From Endomychus coccineus (Eukaryota > Arthropoda > Insecta > Coleoptera > Endomychidae), in the NCBI GenBank assembly GCA_958510875.1, contig OY294068.1, positions 176,235,411-176,299,410 on the forward strand: DNA of 64,000 bases, in the 5' to 3' direction. The position numbers and the translations under genes are program-made. Under the pieces are notes generated by a model that was not told the origin of the DNA, ran no database searches, and saw only the letters and a list, made by a program, of their open reading frames with translations. Positions 9,692 through 22,348 of the stretch are shown piece by piece (position 1 is the stretch's first letter; every line of letters starts with the position of its first letter).

Positions 9692-10599
9692 AGGACTGTA
9701 CTCGAAATATAATTCGAATAGAATTTGGCGTGACGCAATCAGTCAAAATGACTTCTTGATGCCCATATATTTTGTATATTCCCCAAACTGTGATTTTCTA
9801 AGGAGATTGAAACTTTCGAAATAGGAAAACAAAACAAGACAAGCTCACTTGTTTAAGTTGTTAGCAATGTAGTGAATCGAATGGCCCAGTCGCTGCAAGC
9901 TTGTCCGTGATGGAAAAGCTTAATTTCGTACTGCTATTCTTATGAACGGAAGAAACTCAATTTCAACTGTCAACTTTCATAACCGAAAGCGTAAAATTTT
10001 TTTTTGCGAAAGCTTTATCATAATCGAACGGCACCCTTTATCTGAATAAGTCGTCGCGAATTCCAGAGCATGTTCAGTTTATCTCATTTTTCACGAACAC
10101 GTTCCAGACAAGCAATATGAAACGAAATAAATTATGGATCGGATAATTCAAGATCAATTCAGACATTCACGAAATATTAAACAGTTTATCTCTAGTTTTT
10201 ATCGGAACGCTTAGATGTTTACATGGAATGTTGGAATCGATATTCGCTTATCGGTGATCGGAACCCATTTCCTATAGACAGATCAAATTGTGTTCTGAAA
10301 TCAGAGGCAATTACGACGATTTATCATGAACTAGTAATAAGTTACGGAATCATAATCGTTCCACAGAACGGCAATTGATGAATAGCGAAGAACCAACGCC
10401 CAGCTATAATATGTCTGGGAATTTCACGAGTTTCCTAGAGCTGAAAATCTTCTATAACACAAATTGAGTAACATTTTTATATCAGAAATTTCCCAGAATC
10501 AGAATAACCAGTAATCATTCTTGGAACTTTTTAATATCTGGAATTGTGGCTCTTACTTGTACTAGGAATAAAACTAATCCTTGACCGGTCATATCGATA

Positions 10600-11450
10600 G
10601 GTTAATACTACTTTCCTCAAACATTGTTCTCTTTATCAGTGTCTCCACAGACAGAATCGAGACCCTGTGGTTTGGGAAGCAAAATTTCAGAGTTGCATCC
10701 CATCGAGAGAGAAACAGAAAAATGGGCGTACACCAGAGCGCCGCTCAATTTGGTGCACGGATGGATCTAGAACACACATAAGAGTCAGATCAGGCTTTTA
10801 CTGTCCTAAATATATCGTTGGACACTCCGCGGGAATCAGGATCCAAGCTGCTTGCCATCTACAGATGTGCAGAGCAGATGCTCGGCTATGGTAAGGTAAA
10901 TGAGAAAATCCGGATAGGTTCAGACATTCAAGCGGCAGTCAGCACACTGAAAAGTTCGACTGTATCCTCGAGGCTTGTCAGGGATACCAAGAAGATCCTT
11001 AACAGGCTAGATGTTGTCAACAAACTCAACCTGACCTAGATCCCTAGTCACTCAGGTTGGAAAGGACGCTCTTTAAGACTCCCTTGCTGGTATCTGCTGC
11101 AGCGGGTGTATACAGATCTTGCGGAATCATCTGAGTGATCAGCATGTCTCAGCATGGAGAAGCAAATGTGACTGCCGAACCGCCAAGGCGCTGCTAGACA
11201 ATGATGTGGTTTCAAAGCAAGCGAGTAGGGAAGGCATCCATGATAATCTCCCCAATCTTCCACAGGTCACGGAAATCTGATGTAATTTAGAGGTACAGTA
11301 GGGAAGAGTGATACTCCCTTCTGCATGAGATGCGAGGGAGACAAAGTGCAGCCATCAATCCACATCCTCCGGGAATCATCACAACCGATGACATAAAGGA
11401 CCTAAGCGTAAAACAGATCTCAGGATTCTGTCAAACAACCGGATATCCAA
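10600..11450 (+). pseudogene. LINE fragment: RNase H and C-terminal zinc finger
   Basis: Decayed 3' part of an ORF2 of the Jockey/I/R1 type that carries RNase H. Readable pieces are IWCTDGSRT (catalytic Asp, about 10752), the Glu helix region LLAIYRCAEQMLGYGK (10840-10895), IGSDIQAAVSTLKSS (second Asp, about 10918), NKLNLTWIPSHSGWKG (about 11020-11060) and, further on, CMRCEGDK (about 11322) from the terminal cysteine cluster. Several frameshifts and stops separate them. A second copy of the same family lies on the minus strand at 56334-57010, with closely matching wording in each block. Inactive. Confidence 0.7.
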
Positions 11451-12249
11451 ATACCCCCTGAAAACGTAGCAGGAGATAGTGTACAAGGTTCTATGACTAT
11501 ACACACAAAATTTTTTTTTTACATAAAAATTTCAAATAATCTACGATGTATTGAGATACGAACAAACATAGATGATGCCTGATTGATTACCAGAATACCA
11601 AAATACCAAGAAAACAAAACATAAGTACTTACATATAATAATGAAAAGATATAAGTTTCACCTGAATTACATCAGGAAAAATCTTAGTGGACAAAAAGGT
11701 CCACATCTTCGTCACTCGAAACGAACATGAAATCCATCTTTCCCAAATTTTCATAACCTTTTTGTTTGAGTACAGGAAATAAGAATTTTCATTGAAAACT
11801 CCATGAAGTATACTGAGAAACTAGTTATTTTTCTAAAATTCCATGTTTGTATGCTATATGGATAAACATTATCATTATTATTACATACTACGTGTAGTGA
11901 GCGAAGTAAAAATATACAAGATATTTGGAGAAAACATTTGAAACTAAGCATATGTGCTCGTCTAAACCTTTTGTCTTTATTTCAAAAGTTCTATCGGGGT
12001 TCTTGGTTGGAAAAACTAAAACAACCTATATATCAGAAAATTCAATTAATGCTTCAAATTATTTAAAGTTGAATCACTCATTTTTGACCATCACAAAAAC
12101 TCCTGACATGATATTAGTAATTGGGAGTGGCAACCTCAATAGGTTATGCTGAAAAATATTCAAAGAGAAATCATTTAGACAAGGGTTCATTTCAAATTTC
12201 ATTGCAAATATTTATACATATATAACATCGCAGCAATCCAGTTAACCGA

Positions 12250-12710
12250 AGCTACTTCTCCCCATCGGTCGGTGAGTAGCTTCAGGTTCCCAAATCGTGT
12301 GCTCTAAGTAGATTTAATAAACGGCCTTCTACATCCGGCCTATCAAGATCTGCGTCGAGTTCTCACAGGCCTGAATGATCTTGAAGTTCGAACGCAGCGA
12401 AGACCTAATTCCGCCCAAAACACCGATGATCACCTTGTGGCCTTGGTTAAGCGTGCCGAGCTCGAACAGGAGATATTGCTACTTTGTCCAATTTTCGTCC
12501 TGTTTCGAGACTATGTTCTTCTCTGCCAGAGAATTTGATGACTTATATAGTCTTGGTTTCCTTATCGAGGAGGACAACGTCATGTTTATTTGCTTGTAAG
12601 ACCTGACTGTAGGAAACAGGTTATTCCATAGATCTGGCATGTAAGGTAGCACCGGTTCTTGGTCTATCATGTATGAGTGCCTGAGATGAGAATACAGCAT
12701 CCGTACATGC
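12250..12710 (-). pseudogene. LINE ORF2 C-terminal fragment (R2/R4-like)
   Basis: Minus-strand remnant whose frames hold HDVVLLDKETKT, FSGREEHSLETGRKLDKVA and VIIGVLGGIRSSLRSNFKI. These resemble the conserved tail that follows the reverse transcriptase in R2/R4/Dong-type LINEs (a D-I-V-L-x-D motif, a lysine-rich helix, then V-P-V-V-I-G-x-L-G). Stops and shifts break it into three pieces. Family assignment is tentative. Confidence 0.42.
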
Positions 12711-12730
12711 CGACAGCAGGTGGAAAAGCG

Positions 12731-15039
12731 TCTATATATAAGGAACCCTAATATGATTTGAAAGATTATCAGAATTAGAATCGAATAATGATAATGTACA
12801 TAGGTAATTTACATTTGAAATAAGAAAGTATTCGACTTTGCATACACTCTATACACATTTGGAAAATGTCTTTATTTTGAAATTAAATCTAAAATATCAA
12901 TATTATTTGAAACACCACCCTCGATTATGTACGGCAAGAACGCCTCTTGAATTATGATCTACAATTTTCAAAATAATTTTAAAACGTGCTCTAAATAACG
13001 AACCTATATACAACAAAAAGGAATAATTTTATTGCTTTCCGCGAATGGAACGACGCGAATAAAGTGCGCAACCCTTTATATTCACATCCACTATGCTTTT
13101 GTTCCTCGTGGGACGTCTATATAACTTAGAGATGTACAGTTTTCACCAGGAGAGTTGTTATCTGTTATGTCAGATCGATGATAAGGTATCTCTAGTCTAG
13201 ATTGATCAATAACATTACAAACTGATAGTTGTAGACCAATTTTTCGCACTCTCATGATGGAACTCATGCGATGATGAGCGGAAGCAAAGGTCAAGAAGTA
13301 AGAAATGAATATATTCATTCATTCCTCAATTGTTCTCAAGTCCCCAGTCCCTCCTAGTGGAAAGGATGATTATTTCTTATTTATAGTGTTATGGTGTATG
13401 CACAGTGTGAACTCGTTTATAGTTTATTAGCCTATACTATCAACTATCATATCTTGATGTAATCACTTGATGAACCATGATGAGTTTTGAATGATACTAC
13501 CTGTGAAAATATGTTAAATCATATAGTGGATGGTATAAGGTTCGATTTCCATCTGAAGAATATTCCAGCTAAATTAATTCAACACAATATTGTCGTATAT
13601 AAATGGAAATGTGTTACACGAAACTTAACGGGCCCCATGAAAACTTTAATGAGTATTGCGTTCTAGAATAAAATTTAAGCATCCATTTAACGTGCCCAAG
13701 CAAACGCCTCGCACTAGCAAAACAGTTTCATTTTCTTTCAAATAAAACAAGCTTTCGGCCTAATTACTGTTAGAAGTGTTGTTAAACGAGCGTCAGAATG
13801 GGCCTTACCCTTTTTCTCTGCCAGCTTCTACTTGACTTCAGATACCTTCCTTTAGCTGAATTATCGTTTCTTTCTTCCATTAGCTGCAGATTTCGCAGAG
13901 GTGCTGGCGCATTAAGATAGACTCATGCTTTTTTGTTTTAGCCCATCAACTATCTTGTCAAGGAAATGTTGGCCTACCAAGCTTAAAAAGTAAAACCTGG
14001 ACGTTATCAAACAATATTCAATTTGTAATTGAGTGTAATTACCTGTACAACAATTTATATAGTAGATTTACTTTCGACTATGATTTTCATTTTAGTTTTG
14101 TTTGTTCGCGTCATTTTCCATACCTTTTTCATGTAACTTATGCTTTGATGTTTGGATTAATGCCGCACAAAAATAGAATGACCAAATTTCACTTGAGTTT
14201 GTTTGATTGCATGATTCAATTAAACTACATCTTATACTATGTGAGACACCACTCAGATATGTTATAAAAAACAACTACCTGGACCATAGATGCAACATAA
14301 GGAAATGAAGATGTAGTATTTCTGGATACTATATTGTTATTGCTACATACCATTTCTATAAGCTTCCTGAATAATGATTGATGATTCTAGAATGCAATGT
14401 TTTGGTTTGTTTAACAAGTACTTTATATTAACATGTTTTCTAACTCAATTGTTACAATACCGGGAGTAATACCGGTTCTAAACTTCAATTGTTTGAAAAC
14501 GATAAAAAAAGATGCAAAGTTGCCATTTTCGCACTGTGGTTTTTCGTGGCGCTGTTTACCGGTTCCCAAGTATAGGAAACTTTTGTTATTAATATAGGAA
14601 CCTCCTGTATCAAATGCAATTAATGTTGATCCTGTAATGGATTTTGAAATGCGAACAACCAGACTACAACTTGGAAAATACCCTATGATAGACAAGCTAC
14701 ATTTTCCAATATCGCAGGAATAAAAATTCAGTGCAAGTGCGAAAACAAACACAGAATCTAAATTTCATGTAATGCATCATGAATTATTTTTGAATACGTT
14801 ACAAGGATAGCAAATGTGATTTGCCTTACTGAACATTGGTGTAAATTAGGGAAGCTGAGATAATATCTTTCCATCGCTACACTATGTATTAAACTATATG
14901 TATTTATCTATAAACCAATCTATACTATGGGACGTCCAATATTAGCGAAACAACCAAAATATAGATTATGAATAGCTAAAGGAAGCCAGGCAAAACACAA
15001 ATGTAAAGCCATCTAAATAAAATATAGTGAATTCACTAG
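12731..15039. other. No gene recognised
   Basis: AT-rich intergenic-type sequence. A 109-codon minus-strand ORF at 14423-14752 has no motif I recognise and no coding-like neighbours; it may be an old repeat. The other short ORFs look random. Confidence 0.4.
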
Positions 15040-15630
15040 GTAGGAACAAAATTTCAAATAGCTGTAATATCTTCCAAAATCGTGAATGACCGGCAATATG
15101 GCTTCCGTCAGCAGAGATAAACGGAAGACTTGCTTGCCTACGTAATACATGTATGGCAGAGATATCTATTGAAAAACATGGGGAATCTCCAGCTGTAGCA
15201 TTAGATATCTCCTTAGCATTTGACCGATTCTGGCAACAAAGCCTCTTTCTCTCAAATAGATCACTCCATGTGGTGATTGACGCAGTGTCCTCTGATACAA
15301 TCGCTATGAACGCTGGTGTTCCACAGGAATTCGACTTGGCATCAACTTTGTTTCTGCTCAGTATCAACGATCTATTGGAAGTGAACACCTAGTTAGCTTC
15401 GCAGATGATGGTACACTTCATATCACTTTCTCATCTGGAGCCCCTATACCATACAATGATGCCAGAGGAGCGAGACAGACGTGTTTACGCAATTGATGGA
15501 GATCTGGTGATGATTTTGAAATGGGGAGGATCTGTCGATGTATTGGAGTTAATGCAACCAAAACTCAAGCTTGCATCTTCTCCAGGAAGGAGAATCCCAT
15601 CATCTCTAATATGATGATATTAGGTACAAC

Positions 15631-15917
15631 AACGGTCGTATATACAGGTCTGGAAACTTGAGGCTGTTTCCTATGAGAGAAGTGAGTCCGCTAAGCGTCA
15701 TCTGTTGCGTAGTACCAGAAGGGTGGCGCATGAGTCGAGGGATGTTCTGTGGCACGTATACGACCGTGTTTGAACGATATGGCGCCTAATCCTGACATCC
15801 TGACAACATACTTCGATCCATGCGCTAGCTGATGGCTGAGCGAGGGACTACTAGTTTGGCGACATGAAAGAAACTCATGTCAAACATAGAGTTTCCAGAC
15901 CTGTATATACGACCGTG
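15631..15917 (+). mobile_element. Short TIR element with 8-bp target duplication, copy 1
   Basis: Non-autonomous DNA transposon of 287 bp. Inverted ends read ACGGTCGTATATACAGGTCT on the left and its near-complement on the right. It is bounded by GGTACAAC at 15623-15630 and 15918-15925, an 8-bp direct duplication as made by hAT or P-type transposases. Terminal bases of the right end are CCGTG, the left has a mutated first base. It sits inside the LINE copy C. A second, inverted and longer copy is at 22349-22906. Confidence 0.75.
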
Positions 15918-15925
15918 GGTACAAC

Positions 15926-15948
15926 CACGGTCGGTGTATACGACCGTG
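15926..15948 (+). mobile_element. Minimal 23-bp TIR-only insertion
   Basis: The 23 bases are CACGGTCG, seven spacer bases, then CGACCGTG, that is the two termini of the neighbouring TIR element with nothing between. It is flanked by GGTACAAC on both sides (15918-15925 and 15949-15956), so the target octamer occurs three times in a row around the two insertions. Confidence 0.65.
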
Positions 15949-16925
15949 GGTACAACTATCCCTATGAATCTATGCTCGGGATCAACACCAACAGCGCCCT
16001 CTCATAGGATGATCATGTGAGGTCCATTGCGAAAACCGCTTCAAAAACTTTTCTATACCGTGACAAGAGCTTCTTCACATTCCAGCAGCTCCTCAGTAAT
16101 CCTCATCCAAAGCACAGATTCAATCTGTTCTGGAGTACTGTTCGACTCCCAAACGTACGCTGAATCTTTCGGATTATATCCAGAAGAGAGCTGTTCGTCT
16201 GATTGATGTCACTTACGAATTCATTGACATCTCTAGAACATCGTAGAAAGGTGGGAGATGTCTCTTTTCCACAGGTTTCTCCATGATCATTGTTCATCGG
16301 AAGTCTCGTCTGAGGTTCCACCACGACAGATCCCAAAGTGAAGAATAAAAATTATGCTCATTTCTGGAAGTATTAATATCTGTCAATTTGTCAGAAGATC
16401 TTGTGAACATAATAAAACAACAGTGAAAACCACGGCTTTGCATCCATTGCCGTTTTTAAGTAATTGGGTTTAAAACGATTCAGTTTTCAATGGCCTACCC
16501 GGTCAAATGCGTCTACGGAACAGTCGTCGAATGCTAAATCTGCGAGGAGAGAAGATTAATGTTTTGAAACGAATGTGAGATGAAGCTACAGCGATGTGGG
16601 AGATATTTTGAACTTTTTTCTTCGAAATAACTTTCCTACATTGTCCTAACCCAATGTTGTCGCTTAACAACTCATTAGAAAGTGAGAGATGAATCTGAAT
16701 TGAGAATACGAAGTATAACCTGGGGCATCAGTTCATCAGCTCATTTTTCTGCTAGAGCACCAGATGTGGTATTGACTTGATCCAATCTGTAGATTTGAGC
16801 GGTAATGTCACCTATCGCGCATATCATAAGTGTGACATGTTTCACTATTTTATTTATTTCTCAGCAATTAGAATATAGTCTGAAAGGTTTGAATAGCAGG
16901 GGATGATATTCTATTCTTCTGTCAA

Positions 16926-18360
16926 AACAAGCGGAAAGTATCTTGTAACGTTACTTGAAGAACCGCATTGGATAACTCATATAATTGGGTTAGTTGTGGA
17001 GATGAAGGCAATTAATTGTAGCAATAGATGTAAAGCATTTAGATTAAAAACCTTATTGAATTTCACGAGTTATTAAACCTGTATTTCTTAGCTGTTCTTT
17101 CAAATTACCAGTTTCTAATTGTATTTTGAATAGACCAAAAAATGTCCATTGACGTTTCTTCTGGACGTCGTTTACTTATGGGCGCTAGTTCGTTGGATCA
17201 TTTTATCACAGGTTATAGCATAATTCACCTTTTCCGTTCACAAGATTCCTTCCATCTGGTTCTGCTGAAATGTATAATAACCGCGAACAACCTGAACAAT
17301 CGTGTTAGAAATATCCAACCACGTTTGCTTCAACCCTGATATTTCCAATTCATACCGTATTCATTTGATGGTAATTCAGACGAAAGTGAGCGGATAACCT
17401 GTCGGATTCGTATCATCAATACAATATTTTGTCGTTATTGGAAAATAACGTTATAACATTATGGGAGAAGCTGAACGATTCTATAATATACATTTGGTAA
17501 TATAAAAGTTTTTAATACAGTTTCAGAAACGCGTTCATCAATAATACATCGGCAGTTCTACTTCGCTGAATGTAAATAGAAATAAAGTGCACTACATTTG
17601 ACGATTCAACAATTCCACATTTGATGTAATTATTGAACTTCGCTTACCTTAAACACAATGAAAAATTAAGTTAGTTCGGATTGGGATTCCGTCAATAACA
17701 TGGAAATCATGGACGTTTTTGTCAGCGATATAAATTCCCTATTCATTTAAATATGGTGAACATGATGAGTGATCGATTTGATTGGATTACAATGGTATGT
17801 TGAAAAGCCACAAGTTGTTGATAATATCATTCGCCAAAACATGTTGAGATATTATGTGATAGACGGTTTGGGCGAAATATGAAAACGAGGTCCTGTACTA
17901 ATGTAGGAATACTTGATCAATGGTGCAACGATATTGAATGAGTTTTTCACATACTGCATCTCTGTACTGTTATATTGTTAACCTATTATTGCCCAATGTA
18001 GCTACCTACTTGGGTACACCAAAATTATTGTGAATGTTTATTGTTTCGTACAATTTCAATAATCTTCACTTCCTTGGAAAGTGGTACAGGTTTGTGATTT
18101 ATTGTAGTTTATTTCAAATTATATTCATTATTATTATTATTTATATATTAAGATGAGCACATGTCTCCCAGTTTTTGAGATTACTTGAGGTGAGTGAAAT
18201 ATATCATCAATAGTGGCTATAGTTTAGTCATAATAATCATATTCTGCATGACATATGTTTTATCATACATGCAATTCTCATGGCGGCTTATCACATCATC
18301 ATTGAATTGTTTCATATTTTCGTTACATTGTTGCAAACTATCTCTACTTGGTTAAGTACA
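16926..18360. other. No gene recognised
   Basis: AT-rich non-coding sequence between the LINE remnant and the piggyBac relic. A 65-codon ORF at 17142-17339 shows no known motif. Confidence 0.4.
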
Positions 18361-19860
18361 ATGGGCGATGAAAATATGAAAGAGTATCTCGTTATTTTTC
18401 TGAGAAATTTTCCAGCAATGGAATTCGAAGCAATTTGTCCCTCTTCATTCTATGGAAAGAGATTCGGGACACTAGCAGCTGCGGTAGACGTAATCGAAGA
18501 TGTGAAGTCTAACCTATTGGAAATCGACTTAGCCATAATTTCGCCAGAAGTGGATTACCAAACTGAAGGAGAGGAATTTGATAATACTGACTTGGTAAAA
18601 ACTAATATGCTAACCGATGTTCCAGGCGAATTGGAAGTAGATATGAACGTATTATGACTTTGAATATGAATATAATATTCTCCTGTCCGATTTACTGCAG
18701 AAATCTGCAAAGAGGTAGAAGACTGCAGTATCTAACTGGAATCGAACATCCGTGGATATGAATATTGAGGGCACTGATGGAACCGAAATCCGATTGGATA
18801 GAGTACGAGATGAGTTGTCGGGACCCAATGCCGTGCAAAATTTCGAAGAACTACTATCATAGACCAAAGTAATATTTACGCAAGATCCAATAACGCCCAT
18901 AAATTTAACGTCACTAATGATGAAATAAAGATTTTCATCATATTCCTTCTCTCCACTGGCTATCACAGACTACCTCGTGAACGTCTTCATTGGAATTTGG
19001 ATGAAGATGTAGGTTTTCTATTTGATTCAAATGCGATCAGTCGAAATAGATTCACCGAAATCAAGAAGTATATTCATTTGGCTGATCACTCGACGCTTAA
19101 TAGGAATGACAAAATGTACGACCATTGATGAATTTTATCAATAAAAAATTCCAGGAGTGGGGTGTTTTTCATGGAAGTTTGTTCATCGATGAACCTATGG
19201 TGGAGTTCTTTGGGCATCACTCAAGGAATTTGATGATGTGCAGTTCAAGTTGGTACTGCCATTGATACATGATGTAGTGCCAAGCCTTCAGCAATTCAAG
19301 ATCAATCAACGACGAAGGAAAGATCCTGCGAACTGGGATCGCAAATTGTATTAGACCTGCTAAAAATTGTTTAATGTTTAAACTGATCACATCGTATTTT
19401 TCTATAATCATTTCTCGAGTTATGAACTCTTGAAAACTCTTAGGGAGCAAATAATGCATACCACTGGCACAGTGCGCGATGATAGTACTAAAAAATGTCC
19501 ACTTCTAGATTCCAAAGACATATAAAAACAGGCTAGAGGATATTATGGTCATAAGTATGAAAAGGAAAATCGTCTGCTGTTTGTTAGATGGGATGATAAC
19601 CGTATCAACAAATTATGATGTATTGGAACCAATGATACAAGTAGAACGATGGTCAGCAATAGAGAAGGAAATATCTGTTCCACAAGCCAAGCCAATCAAA
19701 ACGTACAATTCGTCAATGGATGGCGTTGATCTATTGGATCAAGGACTCAACAATTAACGAATATGCATTCCATGCAAAAAACTCTCTCTCTGCACTGTGA
19801 AAAGGGACTGTTTCCAAACATTGTATTGGTAGAATAAGTTAGTTTTTTGTACTCTTTTAT
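18361..19860 (+). pseudogene. piggyBac-type transposase, decayed
   Basis: Relic of a piggyBac (PGBD-like) cut-and-paste transposase. The acidic N-terminal segment is open at 18361-18654 (DVIEDVKSNLLEIDLAIISP, then TEGEEFDNTDL). The core reads, with shifts, FNVTNDEIKIFIIFLLSTGY (about 18905), LHWNLDEDVGFLF, NAISRNRFTEIKKYIHLAD (about 19030), the first catalytic Asp in LFIDEPMVEFFG (about 19180), LGSQIVLDLLKIV (about 19335), SSYELLKTLREQIMHTTGTV (about 19418), KKCPLLDSKDI, ARGYYGHKYEKENRLLFVRW (about 19531) and MDGVDLLDQ (about 19719) with the last catalytic Asp. The middle catalytic Asp of the usual DNFFTSYELL block appears as Tyr. At least six frameshifts or stops; no TTAA-flanked ends were identified. 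Family assignment is firm from the order of blocks. Confidence 0.78.
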
Positions 19861-20560
19861 ATTTAACTCCGTTGAACTCATTGTACTTGCTCAGGCAAGT
19901 AGTTTACTAGTTTTTCAGTAAATGAAAGACAAATTTTGAAACTCATTTTATAAGTATCATGAACACCCTTACGTATCATAGTTGTATGTTTGACCTCTTC
20001 ATCTTATTCAGAAAATGTAGTGAAAGATTGATTTGTGTGCACAATTTAGATATTTTCAGTATTTATAACTTGATTGTTGTTGCTGCTATCACTGATTTGT
20101 CGGAAATTGAAGTTGAAGGGAAACATATAACTTTAAAAGGATTAAAAATTGAGTCAACTGTCCAACTTCACTCAAAGACTACGAAGTGAATTTATCTGGA
20201 ACGTAATGTTCATATTATCAGAGAGCCTTTTCAATGAGTAAGAACGGAACTGAAACACAGAGTCTCTCCACAAAATGCTCAGGAAAATTCAGAGGTAGGT
20301 GTAGCAACTCAAATACAAATCAAAATAGAAGAGAACACCCCTTAGCTAGTATGAACTTGAAAGCTGAGCGTGAAATAGTCTGATCGAATTGGAAGTATGA
20401 TGAGAGAGCTACTCTGTATCCTGAAGATAATTAGCGGAAATAAAGAAATGAATACGTTTCACAATTGAAGAAGTGAAGCTGCTGTTGAGAGCGAAAACAA
20501 ATACCGTTTCTGATGCTTCCGAATAAGTTTTCTATTCTAAACTTATACACTCCATTTTAA
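19861..20560. other. No gene recognised; possible piggyBac 3' flank
   Basis: A 76-codon ORF at 19959-20189 shows no recognised motif. Some of this stretch may be the non-coding end of the piggyBac relic. Confidence 0.3.
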
Positions 20561-20581
20561 ACTTAATGTCATGACATACAA

Positions 20582-20760
20582 GGCCGCTTTACAGTGAATC
20601 GCGAAGCGGCCGCCGCAAAATGAAACCGCATCTTCCGTAATTTAGTTGTCAAAGGCATTCCATGAGTTAGCGGGTGACCGCGTGGAGAGGCGTTTTTCAT
20701 GCCGCACCTTGTTGGTGGCAAACTGCTACGGAAGCGGTTGCGGCTGAGTGGGGAATATAG
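20582..20760. repeat. GC-rich inverted-repeat block
   Basis: Stands out by GC content. GGCCGCTT (20582-20589) and AAGCGGCC (about 20604-20611) form a perfect 8-bp hairpin, and a second pair, AACCGC..CTTCCGTA near 20626 and TACGGAAGCGGTT near 20729, is inverted across about 100 bases. The start resembles the ends of PIF/Harbinger-type small transposons, but no matching far end or TWA duplication was found. Confidence 0.4.
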
Positions 20761-21672
20761 GGAAGCTGGTAGCTGATGATTGACATACTAACAGCGGCAT
20801 TACTTATTTCCGCAATCTCAAAATGAGTAGAATTGAAAACTCACGGTCTATGAAGAAAATTAATCTAGGCCGGTCAACTGTTTTTTGGAAAACGCTCATT
20901 ATACTGAAATAAATCAATTTTGAAAGTACAGCATTATTTATACCGACATGTATTAATCCAATAATTCTTCATGTAACAAATCACTAGTTTTATGAACGGT
21001 AACAAATGGGTTTTCGATTATCAAAGTAACTATTCTAGATTGAATGTAGCATTTCGGTTATGTATGTGTCGTTTCTATCTGAAATTCATTAATGATTCCA
21101 ACTAAATTCCATAATGCGGTCATATTTTATTATGGTTTCACATGTTATTATCCGTATTTGATGTTATCTATTTATAGAGCAACCAGCGTTCGGATCAATA
21201 TAAAATTATTATTGTTCTAAAGTTTCAACCTCAACGCTAGATTGATATTGTATTGAAGTTAGCCTGTTCCCTATTACCAAATTGATTTCCAAAGATACGT
21301 GAGCTTCAAGTACGATAAATCTACTCTATGTCACGAACTGTTGCCAGTATTTCACTCTATTTACGTGCCACTGTCTATTTTCTATTTTCTCTTTATAAGT
21401 CGATAAAGACGTAATAACTTAACACAATCTGAAATACGATCTTGCTGTTGCAAGTAAGTTATACAACTGCATTATTAATATTGGAAACTTTGCTATCCAT
21501 CGCTCGTTCATTAAGTTTTGTCTTTATTTTTGTAACCGCGAATCCTTGCATGTTGCTTATTTAAACTTATTTCAATCGATTTTATACTGGAGCAAACTTA
21601 GGCAACGACAACTCAGCAAAAGTTCAGTTCTTCGTATCTAATATTTAGTTGACCTATATTATATTTATATAA

Positions 21673-22097
21673 TCTATATAAATGAACATTTCCTAACTGA
21701 CTGATTGGCTATGAAGTCAACAACATTGGAATTTGACAGATGCCTTATATCACGTAGACACCAGCTATGGAAGAACATTTTTAAATTCCCATTGAGAGGC
21801 GAAAATGGTTGTAATCAATATAGTGTGACGTTTTTGACAGCTCATGTAATCACCGACCGTTTACAAGACAGACAGTTCACAGATTGATAATCCATCACAG
21901 CTCAGACTGTCAGTGATATACCACAGATATAACCATAACAGAGCATCACGTAACATTTTACATAGACAGACAGCTTATACATAGGACCACAGACAAACCG
22001 ATAACTAAACATCACGTCACATTTCATAGAAAGCTGACTCCTATAGATTTACGAGCGCGAAGCATCCCCCGCAGTTCTGCGAACAGAGAACAGCTAG
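21673..22097 (+). mobile_element. Non-autonomous Helitron-type element
   Basis: Starts TCTATATAAATGAAC after an A and ends CAGCTAG before a T: the canonical Helitron layout of 5' TC, 3' CTRR and insertion between A and T with no target duplication. Just before the end lies a hairpin formed by GTTCT and AGAAC (about 22073-22090). The 60-codon ORF inside has no transposase motif, so the 425-bp element would depend on a helper. The 5' sequence resembles widespread insect small elements with this start. Confidence 0.55.
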
Positions 22098-22348
22098 TTA
22101 TTGAACAAAAATTTGCAAATGTCACGAAATTTTTTCTTCAGAGTGTCAAATATTGGGACCAAGCAAATTGGAATATTTTGTTGATCTTAACATTCGAATT
22201 TTCACTATATATAGATAGGTAGTACGTAGTACCTATATATTGTGAGGGAAGTATTGTAATCGACCGAAAAAAAATTTTACACTATTTTTGTATATGTGTG
22301 TGCGTAACCCACTGTGGAAACAATTGCCTCGTTTCTATTGGTATATAC

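Larger units (their letters stand above)
15040..16925 (+). pseudogene. Jockey-like LINE, copy C: reverse transcriptase to 3' UTR
   Basis: Plus-strand remnant of a reverse transcriptase. Blocks seen: NDRQYGFRQQ (about 15089), LLAYVIHVWQ, VALDISLAFDR (about 15196), SNRSLHVVIDAVSSDTIAMNAGVPQ (15256-15330, the GVPQG block with G lost), TLFLLSINDLLE, a shifted SFADDG-like block near 15395, then after a small transposon the tail HVRSIAKTASKTFLYRDKSFF, SRRELFV, SLEHRRKVGDVS and the 3' UTR to about 16925. The last 450 bases match the end of the minus-strand copy at 27775-28210. Multiple stops and frameshifts make it inactive. It is host to the 287-bp TIR element at 15631-15917. Confidence 0.72.

Noticed and set aside
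13091..14752. Several 60-110 codon ORFs (for example minus strand 14423-14752) as possible host genes
   Set aside because: No recognised domain, no splice-like context, AT-rich composition like the flanks, and length expected by chance in this window.
15628..15960. TA target duplication (Tc1/mariner) for the short TIR element
   Set aside because: The octamer GGTACAAC is present at all three borders and copy 2 shows a matching 6-of-8 octamer, so an 8-bp duplication explains the data better.
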